Part shown: positions 22,733 through 34,942 of the stretch, in pieces
Layout of the letters: the number at the start of each line of letters is the position of its first letter
How positions within the stretch are numbered: the first letter of the stretch is position 1
DNA from: Apiospora phragmitis
Lineage: Eukaryota > Ascomycota > Sordariomycetes > Amphisphaeriales > Apiosporaceae
DNA length: 64,000 nucleotides
Reading direction: 5' to 3'
Assembly: GCA_038363925.1 (NCBI GenBank)
Contig: JAQQWL010000011.1
Coordinates: forward strand, 4,154,001-4,218,000
Position numbers and translations under genes: made by a program
Notes under the pieces: generated by a model
What the model was told of the DNA's origin: nothing
Database searches by the model: none
The model's input: the letters and a program-made list of their open reading frames with translations, nothing else

Positions 22733-24782
22733 TTATAGCTGGAATTGAGTGCGCTTGACGTCCATCTTCGCCTTCCATTGCCAAGGTACCGCATCGTCGT
22801 TATCGCCGCTGCCGGCTCTACCGATTCCCTTGACGACACGTCTCACTGCTGCAAGTTAGTAAGGGGTTCGGCTGCAGACTGCTAGCACTCTGCTTTGGTA
22901 GGGCCAGCATCACCGAGTCGTGGTGTGGCTCGACAGCGAGCAGTGTAGAAAGGGGGGAAGTAATCAATAACTCACGTTTGCATGTCCACCTTGCTGGGCC
23001 TACCTCCTGAATCACGGCTTTGACGTCCTCTACACCTTTCATGACTTTGCCTAAACGGATACGGTCAGTAATGGAACCCTACTGTGGACTTGAATAAGAA
23101 GCACCGCCTCTTTAAGCAGCCCAGGAGAGTAAAAGGCGTCGAAGGATTAACGTACCGTCTGCGTCGACCGCACTCTTTTCGGTGGCTCCTGTATAAGGTT
23201 AGTGTCGTACAGATATCGAGCGGCAGCTTGTATTCCTTACGCTTTTCTCGGAAATTGTACCTGTGTTGTCTCACAAATATCTATCAAGCCGCAAAGTTTC
23301 AGTCAGCTTCAAACTGATATCCAGCAAACCAGACACCTCGAGGACAACAGTTTGCCGAGTTTGGAGGCCGCATATAGCCCGAGCAAGCGGCTGCAGCTGC
23401 CCAGAAACAGTGGGGACTTACGTAATCCTATAGTAAAAGAGGTTAGCAAAAGCTCAATTTTCAAGAATACAGGGCATGGTGGACTAGAAGCCAAAGTATG
23501 GAGGGAAGGGCTACTCACTCTTTGGTTATGGCACGTCACGACCTGTCTGCCTTGGAACTCACTGAACGCATTTCATGTTAGCAGAGGGATTCATGTACCA
23601 AAGTCTCTCATGTCCCCAAGATATATTCGACTCATGAAACTTACGGGTTTTTGGGGAATAAGGACATGAGTATTCTCGCAGTAAGAACACCTAGCGGGGT
23701 TACGAAGCCTGGTTTATCACGGTTAGCCATCCATGCCTCAAGTATATACGTCCGAATACCAGTGTAGGAGGTGTTTCCAAAGTAGATGCTAGGAGTTGAG
23801 GATCGGATAGGTTTCAGGTAAACCCAGTATTATAATGGGCGGTTGGAGAATCCAGCGGAGTGGTGTATTGCTTACCATTAAGAAGAAGCTCTGGGTGAAA
23901 GTCCTGGGGGTTTCCGTGGCCCGGTAATCGCTTCACATCCATCCAATTGGAAACGGAGAATGAAAAGGTCGGTCCAGAGGGAAGATGGACAATGTCCAAA
24001 CTCTTCGGCCTCTTCTGGTCTTCACCCAGAATAAGAAGCGCCGTGTAGTCTCGATTGGAAGCGTACTTGGCGATCTCACGAACAGAGTACTTGTGGGCGT
24101 ACTTGTGCGCCGAACGAGGAACATAGTCGCTGTTGGGGAAGAACGAGGTGAGCATCTTCGCCTCTTTATGAATTGTGCTGTTAAGGGTGGTCGTAATGAG
24201 CAGTTTCGGCTCAGCCGGCGCATCGTCTGAGAACAGAGTCGGAAACTTCTTGACCAGCGATTCGGGCGTAAGATCAACTGTGGTAGCTATCGAAGGCGCC
24301 GTACTGTCTTCGCGGATTACGCGGCGGAGGTCATTCGAAGCTTTATCGCCGTCTTTGTCTTCTTCTTCTTCATCATCGTCCCCTTCTTGGTCCTCATCAT
24401 CAGAGCCTAGCATACTGTCGACCTCGTCGTCGTCTTCCTCGTCCTGGGCGCCGTCTTCAATGGCATTGGGATCGGCGTCATGTGGCCCCCCAACTTCGAC
24501 TTCAGCGAGTCGTCTGCGCTTGAACAGCTGCGCAAGGTCAACATTTGCACCGAGACTGTCGTCGTCTGCGGTGTGAAAGACACGTTTCCGATCAATGGTA
24601 AGGGGCTTGTTCTTCTCCAACCGCCGGCGTCGAAGTTCTGGGTCGTTCGCTTCCTCCTTCTTCCTTCGGAAATTTCTCTCCAGCTTGTCCTTGGAACTCT
24701 GTTTCTTTGATTCGACATAGAGCGACCTGCGATGAATCTTGTTTCCTGTCCTTTTGGACAGCGATCCTTTGGGTCCGGCCAT
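22733..24782 (-). CDS. RPF1: Ribosome production factor 1 (Brix-domain, 60S biogenesis)
   Basis: This is a nucleolar Brix-domain protein needed for large-subunit rRNA processing. I reconstruct eight exons: 24782-23876, 23708-23645, 23561-23519, 23427-23422, 23280-23241, 23188-23156, 23050-22976 and 22845-22733. All junctions are GT-AG and in phase, giving 426 residues. The N-terminus is basic (SKRTGNKIHRRSLY) and a long acidic Asp/Glu tract follows. The Brix part starts around PKLLITTT and runs through GFVTPLGVLTARILMSLFP, EFQGRQVVTCHNQRDY, IFVRQHRYNFREKR and GKVMKGVEDVKA to KGIGRAGSG. The start (MAGPKGSLSKRTGNK) is the first Met of the basic head. Exon 4 is only GATTAC (Asp-Tyr). Seven introns crowd into the last third, next to the AT-rich block. 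Some usually conserved residues differ (GPARWTCKLRR where a GPRFTLKLRR-like motif is expected). Confidence 0.93.
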
Positions 24783-25356
24783 GACTTCAGTCGGATACTG
24801 GCGTGTTCGTGATGCAACGAAGTTCGTCTCTCCAGTCGGGTGTATCTCACTACTAAGACTTAGGTAGACTTCGGCGAATGGCCAAAAAAAAGTTACAGAC
24901 CGATAAGATAAGACGATGCAGATAGTGCTTGACAAGGGGGGCTCCCTGCTAGCAGATCCAAGCGCGGGGTTGTTTTTCCTCTCGGACAGGCTGGAAGAGG
25001 GGTACATTTTTTGGCGCGGTCAAGCTCCGTTTTCCCCTTTTGCTGTGCTCCAGGGCTGTTACTGGATTTTCCTGAGGCTCAAACCTGCCCATACTGACTC
25101 CGAATTCAGTCCTAAAAGCGCACCCGTCCAGTGTGTGGCCCGATTGATGTACTACATACTCCATACCTAAAGTAGGTTTTAGGTCATGTACCTCACTGTA
25201 AACAGAATTATACACCCGTATACAAGCTGAGGAGGGCTACCTGCTAAGGCATTGATCTAATTGGTGGCACTGTAGGTTCCCAGCTGCAGTGACTCACTCA
25301 CCTGTTTCCATTGCCATTTCCTCTTTCCAAAGTTTCTTCCATTTCTTTAGTGGTGG

Positions 25357-27578
25357 ATGCGGCCTCTTCACGTCATTCACAGTCCATTCTTCAGTGGCAG
25401 GCCAACCACAAACCTTCTGCGACCAATTGTTGCACACACCCGAGTACAACTGAGGAGCTTCACTGCCTCAGCACCAGTCCATCGATTTCTTGTACAGGAG
25501 GCTCACTCCAAACCACCCGCGAACATGACTACTCCGGCTACCACCCTCAAGGGTCAACCCCTCGACCGCCCCGCCTTGGACTCCATGCTGCGCCGGCGCA
25601 TGTTCTACACCCCTTCGTTCGAAATCTACGGAGGTGTCGCTGGCCTTTACGATTATGGCCCTCCTGGTTGCGGCCTCCAAGCTAACGTCGTCGACGTCTG
25701 GAGGAAGCATTTCGTTCTGGAAGAGGATATGCTCGAGATCGACTGCAGTGTGTTGACTCCCCACGAGGTCCTGAAGACCAGTGGCCACGTCGACAAGTTC
25801 GCAGACTGGATGTGCAAGGACCCTAAGAACGGCGAGATCTTGCGCGCCGATCACTTCGTTGAGGAGATCCTCGAGAGCCGCCTCAAGGGTGACAAGGAGG
25901 CACGTGGCCAGAAGGTCGAAGAGAAGGAAGAAGACCCCAAGAAGAAAAAGCGGAAGAACAAAGGTGCTGTCGAGGCCGTAAAGCTCGACGATGCCGTTGT
26001 GCAGGAGTACGAGGAGACCTTGGCCAAGATTGACAACTACAATGGCGCGGAGCTGGGCGAGCTGATCAAGAAACACGATCTGAGGAACTCAGCCACTGGT
26101 GTGCAGCCTTCTCCCCTGTGGCATTCAACTTGATGTTCCAGACCTCCATTGGTCCCAGCAGCAATCTGCCCGGTTACCTACGACCTGAGACGGCCCAGGG
26201 CCAGTTCCTGAACTTTTCAAAACTGCTTGAGTTCAACCAGGCGAAGATGCCATTTGCTTCGGCCTCCGTCGGCAGGTCTTACAGAAACGAGATCTCTCCC
26301 CGAGCTGGTTTGTTGCGAGTGCGAGAGTTCCTGATGGCTGAGATCGAGCACTTTGTCGATCCCCAAGGTGGAAAGAAGCACCCACGCTTCGATGAGGTCA
26401 AGGATGTTGAGCTTGTTCTGCTCAACCGGGAGACCCAGCTTTCGGGCAAGACCGATGTCGAGAGAGTGGCAATAGGCGAGGCCGTGGCCAAGGGCACCGT
26501 GAATAACGAGACTCTCGGTTATTTCCTTGCTCGTATTCACCTGTTCCTCAAGAAGATTGGCGTTGATCAGTCCAAGATTCGATTCAGACAACACATGGCC
26601 AACGAAATGGCCCACTATGCCGCCGACTGCTGGGACGCCGAGCTTCTCACTTCGTACGGCTGGATCGAATGCGTCGGTTGTGCTGACCGCAGCGCCTACG
26701 ATCTCAGTGTTCACGCGAAGAAGACTGGTGCACCCCTAATCGTTCGCGAGCGTTTGCCTGCGCCCATCAAGGTCGAGGAGTGGGTAGTGGATGTCGACAA
26801 GAAGAAGTTCGGTCCTCACTTCAAGAAGGACGGCAAGACGGTAGAAGCTGCGCTGATGGAGACCTCTCAAGCTCAGCGAGAGGAATTCTCGAAGGCGCTC
26901 GCCGCATCCGGCTCTCTGACGGTAGATGTTCCCGGTGTTGGCGATGGAAAAGTTGCTGTACCAAAGGAGCTCGTTGTCATTGAGAAGCGAACACGAACGG
27001 AGAACACGCGCGAATTTACTCCGAATGTCATCGAGCCTTCGTTCGGTATTGGCAGAATCCTCTATGCTTTGATGGAGCACTGCTATTGGAGTCGAGGAAG
27101 CGAAGGTGGCGACGAGGCCCGAGGTGTAAGTGACCTACCTACCTGACGTGCTATTATTCTCGAATCTAACAATCCACAGGTCTTGTCCTTCCCTCCTACA
27201 GTTGCCCCTACCAAGGTTCTCATTGTGCCCCTTTCAAGCAACGAGCAGTTTGCTCCGTTTTGCTACAAGCTGTCGCAAAAGCTGCGCAAGAGAGGCATCT
27301 CCAGCCGTATCGATGACTCTTCGGCAACCATTGGCAAACGTTACAGCCGCAATGACGAGCTGGGTACGCCGCTGGGTATCACTGTTGATTTTCAGACTGT
27401 CAAGGACCAGACGGTTACGCTCCGAGATCGCGACTCGACGAAGCAAGTCCGTGCTGACGAGGATCGGATCATTCAGGCAATCCAGTCTATGGTAGATGGC
27501 AGCAAGTCCTGGCAAGATGTCGAGGGCGAGCTTCCAGCATTCGAGGGACAGGAAGTTGAGGTGACAATCCGTGAATAG
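25357..27578 (+). CDS. GRS1: Glycyl-tRNA synthetase, dual-targeted, frame broken by one base
   Basis: Class II synthetase charging tRNA-Gly in cytosol and mitochondria. The first ATG (25357) gives a basic, Ser/Arg-rich presequence; an in-frame ATG at 25525 (MTTPATTLKGQP) would give the cytosolic form, as in other fungi. Visible parts: FEIYGGVAGLYDYGPPG (motif 1 region), a Lys-rich insertion, SYRNEISPRAGLLRVREF (motif 2), EPSFGIGRILYALMEH (motif 3), and the anticodon-binding domain after one intron (27126-27179, GT-AG). At CCCC 26113-26116 the frame must shift by -1 (or one base is missing) to pass from ATGVQPS to PVAFNLMFQTSIGPSS, which is invariant in the family. Without that shift the protein ends at 26133. 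The gene should be essential, so an assembly deletion is the likeliest cause. Full length would be about 720 residues. Confidence 0.93.
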
Positions 27579-30500
27579 TGTCGTCATCCAGGACGCAATA
27601 GTCGATGCCAAAGAAAATTAAAATAGACCAGTAGGGGCCCAGCAGGTCTGATGCTGGTACCTTGAATCCTTAGAAGTAGTTTCACTTGGCTTGTTACCTG
27701 TCGACTACTAGTGTTTACCTATGAGAAACCGCACTTGAAAACGAGAACCTAAACAATCCCATATTTACGAATATCAAACCGCCGGCAGCAACTAGGAAAC
27801 GCGGGCGTATCTGTGGAATTTTGCGTCACGACTCATGAGGTCAAATGATTTCCTCTTCAAGCACCCGGGGGTCTCTGGTATGTGCCCGCATGCGGGATAA
27901 TTGGGGATAAGAGTAATGGTGTCCCCGACGGCACGTGAGTCGTAACTCAACAAGTTTACCTGCTTGATATGGTGCACTGGGTGCCTCCTGGAACCCAAGA
28001 CCTATGTGCTATGTACAACTCAGGGGTCGTGCTGGGACCGAGGGGTGAGGGCGACTTCTGTGACAGATCCGCTCATTGGAAACAAAGAACCAAAGGCACG
28101 GTTGCCCAGCTAGTGTGTTTCAACGTCGATCTGCACCGGACTACCAAGGCCAGGGCGTCTAATGTAACAGAATAGGTCCCACGTCCCAACCTCTACAGAG
28201 CGTGACAGAGGCAAAAAAACGGCATGGAGCATGGTCAAATCCAGTGGCAACCAGGCGACGGTAGCCGGGCGGCCTCCTTAAGCAGCGGCTCTCATGGCCG
28301 TTGCAGTGCAAAGGACATTGCGGTCGCGCCGATCGTTTCCGTGAGAGCCGGGTTTCCGGCGTGATGATAAGTCTTGGTCGCAACTGTAACATGTGAATAT
28401 GCGTGTCTTGCCAGCAGCGGCATAGTCGCTTAACAGGACCGCCAATGTGAAAACGAACAGTATCTGAAAGATCGATCACTGACAGGCCGAGACACGGACT
28501 AAATAGGTGATGATCGAAGCGGTAGCTCCCGCCGCCAGATTACCTACTTTACTTACCGAAGCAAGATGTAACCATTGGTAAATGAAGACCGACCTGTTCA
28601 CTCCGTGACTCCTGGTGATATGATGAACATAACTACAGAGAGTTACCTGCCTAAAACAAGTAGATTGGCGGATGACCCTGGGGAGCGAGTGTCTTGAGAC
28701 GTATGCTGTATTGAGGGCAACTCGAGACTGGCCTACGGGAAACAGCCCCTCAAAACCCCTTCTTGATGAGCCCGCACGCCCTCGGAATAATCATACGCGT
28801 CTGACGTATTGAAACAAATCGAAGCTGCACATGACTTCCCTGGGCTTTATTTTTCCTTCTTTCGGGGACCAAATACTAAAGTACCTACATACAGGCAAGC
28901 CACTATGGCAATTATTGCAAGCGAATGCGGTTGATGTACATGTAGCGGATACTTCGTGTTGAGAGCTGCAAGTTATTGCGCCGCCAAGTGGCCTGTCCCT
29001 GTCACATCTACCCGGCTCCCTTCTTTGGCATGCAGCCTGCCTGCGTCGATTACAAGCAATGTCATTCGTCGCTGTGCAGAAAGACTGCAGAGCCATACCC
29101 CTGCACTCGACTCCCGACTCGGATCGAGCATAGCTGACCCCGCTGTAGGCTATGCTCCCCGTTTCGTCCGGTGTCAGGCCTTAGATGCACCACCGGAATC
29201 CGGGATGCAGTGAAGATAATACACAAGTCATGTCACAGTCCAGAACTATGTAGAGCATCTTGGTGTTTGGAAGGTTGACAGCTATAATGGCTGTGACCAC
29301 CAGGGCAGCGGGCGCATAGTTGCATCGGGCACTGTAATGGAAATTGCCTTGATCAATCCCTCGCTACAAGTGCCCTAGGCTGACTGGTTTGCCATTGTGG
29401 TACAACCCTAAGCACCAAAGCAAATTGGATGGTTTCTTGAGGTAGGTCAGGAGATGATGCGTCAAAATGCATGCTCTTTGTACATATCTGCTGCAACAAA
29501 GCAGGCAAAAAGGACTGCTTTTGTTTCAACCCATTAGCTGCTAACACGACATATATGCAGGATCTCTTTTATTTGGACGAACGAGAAAGAGAGAAAGAAA
29601 AAAAGACCCGACAAGGGGCAGACAGGGACGACTCCATCCAGCCTTGCTAGTTTAGGGAAGGGCGATCCCTCCCAAGCAAATCGGCTTGGCTGTTTTCCGT
29701 GCTTTCAGGGTGTTACATACACTGTAGCTGCTGTATCGTATTGCTCGCTCAGCCTGGCCAGGACGAATCGAAAGTTGGCCATCATCATTACATGCCACGA
29801 GGCCTTTGCATGGGGACTGTAGATGATCGAGGGGTTCTCAGACCTGCCCGACGTGCCTACCAACCTCTTTTTTGCTCCATGCCCAATTTCATTGATCCTG
29901 ATCTGATCTGACACGACCGACTTGTGTACGAGCCACTCGAGTGGCCCCCTGGCCCCCTTGCTCGTCCTGCCTTATCACCGGCCGAGGCGCCCAATTCTGC
30001 TAGTCACAAACCCTGGTGGCAGGAGGGTAGGTAGGCTAGGCTAGGAGTACCTACATGCAGTCTACAGTACATTTAGTCGATCCCTCCCCCACACACACAC
30101 ACCCTGACACCGCTGCAACGCAACATTGGGGACACACCCAACTCTCCAAAACCACTGGCCCTTTCTGGAAGAGCTTGATTGGATCGACCTGACCGCAATA
30201 TCGCCCCGGGAAAAGGCGACGACACAGCAAACTTCCTCCCTCCTGCCATTCTACCCCTTTTCCCCCCATTCCCAGTTCAATAAAGAAAATTCGGTGGTGA
30301 AGGGACGAGGGAAAGAAAAAGCGATCAACAACTCTCTCAACATCATCCATATCTGCTCTTGCAGCAGTAGCAGAGCTTCCGAAACGACCCCCACGGTGAA
30401 GCACACAGTCCCTCACATCAATACCTCCGACCGACCTGCACTTATGTAGGTCAGGCTTTCGGCGCTGCCACCACACATAATTCGCGGTTTCGATCAGGAC

Positions 30501-30954
30501 TGCAACCGTTCAATCAACGACCCAGCTTTGATCGGCTTCAACAATCTTGCATCTGTCACTTGTCGCAATACCACAACCGCCGGCTCAGGGTTATCGCGCC
30601 TCCTTTGTTACGACTGACGGTCCATGCCTGTTGTTGCTTTTTTACAATTCACAACCCATCAAAGCGGCAGCCTTTCACATTCCTTTCACGGCCATTGATA
30701 GGTATTCTTGGGTAAGTAAGACAGGCTCTCGACCCCTCCTTCATCCAGCAATCTGGGTCTGATCGCCTCTGGGTAGGTATTTGACAACAATCGCAACTAA
30801 TATTTGGCGGATTCTTTAGTGACCGGGGCCTTTTCTCCTTGCCAAACCCCCAACGAGATTCCGCCGACAGATATCGCGAACAATACAAGCATCTAACCAT
30901 AATCTGGACATCTGTCGACCCGGCTCTTTAATTCCTATTTCAACATAGTTCAGG
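27579..30954. other. Intergenic region between GRS1 and CLA4
   Basis: Both genes read rightward. Only short, low-quality frames occur on either strand, none with recognisable family features or consistent splicing. The last kilobase (about 30,000-30,950) is pyrimidine-rich with a CA run (about 30,090), as expected for the promoter and leader of CLA4. No tRNA or rRNA seen. Confidence 0.5.
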
Positions 30955-31302
30955 ATGGCAGCCCCCCCGAACAGGTACGTTCTCCTTAGTTGGTCGTTGC
31001 TTGGACTTTCAGCTTGGCGCTGGCTAGCAAGCAACATCCTAATTGCAACCCATTAAACCCCCTGAATGGTGACGGCGGGGTTTTTGTCTCTCCTGCCACA
31101 CCTGCACCTCTAGCCCACCATCTCGGCCCCCCAACTCCCTCGCCTGTTACCCGCTAGCGTCGCCCAATATCCGCCTTCCGTAACCCAGTCACTCACCACC
31201 TACTTACCTACTACCTACCCTACCTTTCGAGACCTTCTTGGTTTTGCCCCTTTAGAGCAACAGCAATAAACATATCGCTATCAATGGCAGCTAAGAACTA
31301 AC
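30955..31302 (+). promoter_or_regulatory. CLA4 5' leader with a possible leader intron and 7-codon uORF
   Basis: An ATG at 30955 begins ATGGCAGCCCCCCCGAACAG and is followed directly by a donor GTACGT (30975). A matching acceptor TGGCAG ends at 31290. Splicing would create a 7-codon upstream frame (MAAPPNS) with its stop 8 bases before the CLA4 start at 31303. The donor is good; the branch region is less clear. Unspliced, the upstream frame would also end before CLA4. This is a prediction from splice signals only. Confidence 0.4.
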
Positions 31303-33985
31303 ATGGCTCAAAATAACAGCAGCATGTACTCGCAGGGTCAGTTCATGAACCCTGGCCCGGCCCCGCGACCACCACAGGGCCCGAGGCTCAATCTGACGCC
31401 CAACACCAACCTCCCGGGCAGCATGTCTAGTATGACCATCTCGCCGGTACCGCGCTCAGCGACTTCAACATACACGGGATCAACCATTTCCCTACCTCTG
31501 GCTCGTGAGAGATCCAACAACGCTGATGGCCTTGGGGGCGTAGCCGTCATCAAAGAGGGGTGGGCTTCGGTCAAGGAGAGCAGAAACTTCATCCAACCGT
31601 GGAAGCAAAAGTTCCTGATCTTGCGCAAGGAATCGCTGGATTTCCACAAGACCGAAGGGGGCAAGATATCATATACTCTCTTTCTCAAGGACGTTGTCAA
31701 TGTGGGAAGAGTCGAGGCCGCAGGAACCATTTTCGAGATCAAAAGACACGCAAATGGCCAATCCAACAGCCCTGGAGATGACGAAAATTCCATCCGAACC
31801 CTGCAGATTCGGACCAAGAGCGATGACGATCTCTACGACTGGATTGATGTGTTGTATGGGCGATGTCCTACGATGGGCGGTGTGAGCAATCCGACCAATT
31901 TCTCCCATGCGGTACACGTTGGTTTCGACCCACAGACGGGTCAGTTCGTGGGGTTGCCGCCGGAGTGGTCTAAGCTGCTGAACTCGTCGGCCATCACCAA
32001 GGAAGACTACGAGAGAAATCCCCAGGCCGTCTTCGAGGTTCTCGATTTCTACTCTGATCTTACCAAGCGTGCGGAGAACCCTCAACAGTATCCTGGTCCA
32101 GGGCCTACGCCCCCTCCCGGAGCCCAGCAAATGGGGTATGGCGGAGGCAACTCAGTGGCACCGCCTCGGCCGATGCCACCTTCGCAGCAGCAACAGCAGC
32201 CGCAGCAGCGAAACAACTACGCGCCCGTTACGCCAAACCAATCCATGGCCAATGCTACTCGACCGAGTCAAACGGAGACTTCACAGCAACGGCAGCAGAT
32301 GCAGAGCATGTCATCCAGCTATCAAAGTACGGAAGCCCTGCGGGAAGAGCAGCGAAGAAAGCAGCTCGAACAGCAAAGACAACGCGAGTTGGAGCAGGAG
32401 CGACGCGAGTTGGAAGAATACAACGCCTCCTTGCCCAAAACCAAGGTTCCTATGGCACAGCAAGAGATTGGCGGCGGCTACGGCGGTCCGTCTGCTGATC
32501 GCTACAACCCTAGCCGTGCTGCCCCTCCTGCACCTAAGCCGTCTAATGCTCAGCCCAGCGCTCTGCGCGCCCAGCGCCCAGCGCCTCCTGCGCCTACATC
32601 TGGGCAGCGACCACCGCTTACTTCACAGCAAAGCTCGTCGTCGTTGCGTGACCCGGCTGCAGGCCAGCAGCGAATGCCCCCGAGGAATGACCAGCCTTCG
32701 GCGCAGCGCTATCCCAATGGCACGAACGGGTCTTCTCAGCAGCCGCGTGCCAATGGCCAGCCCCAGGGTCAGAGCCCTTCAAAGCTGCCTGGCCCTGTCG
32801 CCCCTGTTAAGCCGCTGAATGTCCCTGCCAAGCCACAGCAGCAGCAGCAGTCGCAAAGCGACAGCGTCAAGGCTGCGGAGGCAGCCCTTACAGCTAAGCC
32901 GCCAGCTGCTGAGCACAAGAAGGATGTGCGGATGTCCACCATGTCTGAGAAGGAGGTCATGCAGAAGCTTATCGAGGTCGTTTCCAAGGATGATCCCAAC
33001 ATTTCATATGCCAAGCAGAAGAAGATTGGTCAGGGTGCATCTGGCTCCGTTTACGTGGCTAAGGTTAAGGAGACAGCTGTCTCTGCTGTAGCACGCGACG
33101 TCCTGCGCGCTCAGGGTCCTCGAGCCCAGGTTGCTATCAAGCAGATGGATCTTGCCCATCAGCCTCGTAAAGAGCTTATTGTGAACGAGATTATGGTCAT
33201 GAAGGATAGCCGACACCGAAACATTGTCAACTTCCTCGACGCTTTCCTGCGCAACAACAATGCCGAGCTATGGGTAGTCATGGAGTACATGGAGGGAGGT
33301 GCGCTGACTGATGTTATTGACAACAACCCCGTTATTAGCGAGGAGCAGATCTCCACCATTTGCCTCGAGGTGAGCAGAACAGGGCAAGACAGTAAAGTGG
33401 CTAAGCTAACAAGTAACAGACCTGCCGTGGCTTGGACCATCTACACCGACAACAAATCATCCACCGTGATATCAAGAGTGACAACGTTCTTCTTGATGCT
33501 CGGGGCAATGTCAAGATTAGTCAGTATTCATCTTTATCTGAATTATCCCAGTGCCTGTTAACTAACCTGATGCAGCTGATTTCGGTTTTTGCGCCAAGCT
33601 AACTGAAACCAAGTCGAAGCGTGCAACTATGGTGGGCACGCCTTACTGGATGGCACCCGAGGTTGTCAAGCAAAAGGAGTACGGCCCCAAGGTCGACATC
33701 TGGTCATTGGGTATTATGGCCATTGAGATGATCGAGTCGGAACCTCCCTACCTGAATGAAGAGCCCCTCAAGGCTCTGTACTTGATTGCAACGAACGGCA
33801 CACCGCGCTTGAAGAAGCCCGAGAAGCTCAGCAAGGAGCTGAAGGCGTTCCTATCGGTCTGTCTCTGCGTTGATGTCAAGAGCCGCGCATCAGCTGAGGA
33901 ACTCCTGCAACACGACTTCTTGAAGCACGGTTGCGTACTGGGCAGCCTGTCGGAGCTGCTTGCATTCCGCAAGCATGCCAAATAA
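31303..33985 (+). CDS. CLA4: PAK-family Ser/Thr kinase, Cla4 type
   Basis: Effector kinase of Cdc42/Rac controlling polarity, septin assembly and hyphal development. Three exons (31303-33369, 33420-33519, 33576-33985) give 858 residues. Order: a Pro/Ser-rich head, a PH domain at about 81-188, a CRIB/PBD beginning [16 protein letters not shown] at about 194-209, a long Gln/Pro-rich linker with QQQQ runs at about 270-545, then the kinase domain from about 566. Kinase landmarks are [20 protein letters not shown], a catalytic loop HRDIKSDN spanning exon 2, TDFGFCAKL across intron 2, and [16 protein letters not shown] domain ahead of CRIB distinguishes Cla4 from Ste20. Intron 1 is GT-AG; the second donor GTCAGT is less typical but keeps phase. 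The start is the first Met of the frame. Confidence 0.97.
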
Positions 33986-34942
33986 GCGACGAATAAAACG
34001 ATACCCCATTTCCCATATTAGACCGGGGCTTGGTATAGCCCCCCCTTTTTGTCTGCCGTTGTTGTCCTAGGTTTGCTTGCATCTTGCTGTTAGGGTCCCG
34101 CATATTCCCCGAGAGTTTGTTGATACGAAGGCGTTGGCGGATATGATAATGCACTTTATATGAAGGCGATTTGCGCGCGAAGAAATCAAGATGGTCAAAA
34201 TAATCGGATCGGATCAAGGAGAGGTTATGACCAGTCCTCTCACGTGGCTCGGCGGCACACGATCGTTCCGACCAGTTCCCATCAAAATTTGGAGCGCATA
34301 GTAGTCTTCCTAGGACAGGTCAAAATAGACAGGGCTGCGGATTATTTGTTTGGCTATATAAGGAGCTAGACTGGACTCCCTTGGGGGTCTGTGATGGTTG
34401 GGTTGGATGACACCACATATCAGGCCATGAAGCCTCAATCAATTAATAATGCGCTGCATGTCGGTCCTTGACTGGCAGGGCGTATATGTTCAGTCATAGG
34501 CAAAAAGCTCTGGCGCCTACCGTAGCCCCGGTACGATTCAGAGCCAGACCACCATATATATACGAATCGAATATTGGGTTGTTGAACAGATGTGCCCATG
34601 CAAGCCATTCAAGTGAAATTCGATGCTCACGGACGGAGATGCTGAAGCGCTGTAGAATCTACGTCTACTTGGTATTGAGTAGGTGTGTGTATGATTCCTC
34701 GACGTGGACTGAAAGCCAACGGTTGCTTAACCGACCGTATCAATGACGCCGCCAACTCCATCGCTCACTGGCCTGAATATTTCCGAGTTGAGGAAGACCT
34801 GGATGTCGCTAACCGCAACGAGCCTGTCCTCCCCCCAACGCCAAAGCAAATCAACAATAACTAGCAGTAGTCTCACTTCGAGGCCCCTTTTCACCTCATG
34901 AAACAAAATGACCACCACCCTCCAACCCCCCTCGCTCACATC
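33986..34942. other. Convergent intergenic region between CLA4 and YAF9
   Basis: This interval is shared by the 3' ends of two convergent genes. No supported gene; short frames only. The last part may be 3' UTR of YAF9 or hold the in-frame extension discussed in the findings. Confidence 0.5.

Noticed and set aside
23202..23669. 155-residue plus-strand frame
   Set aside because: Antisense to RPF1 exons 2-5 and their introns; the RPF1 splice model explains the sequence.
34490..34560. Possible tRNA-like segment downstream of CLA4
   Set aside because: No consistent cloverleaf or B box; chance GC-rich hairpin.
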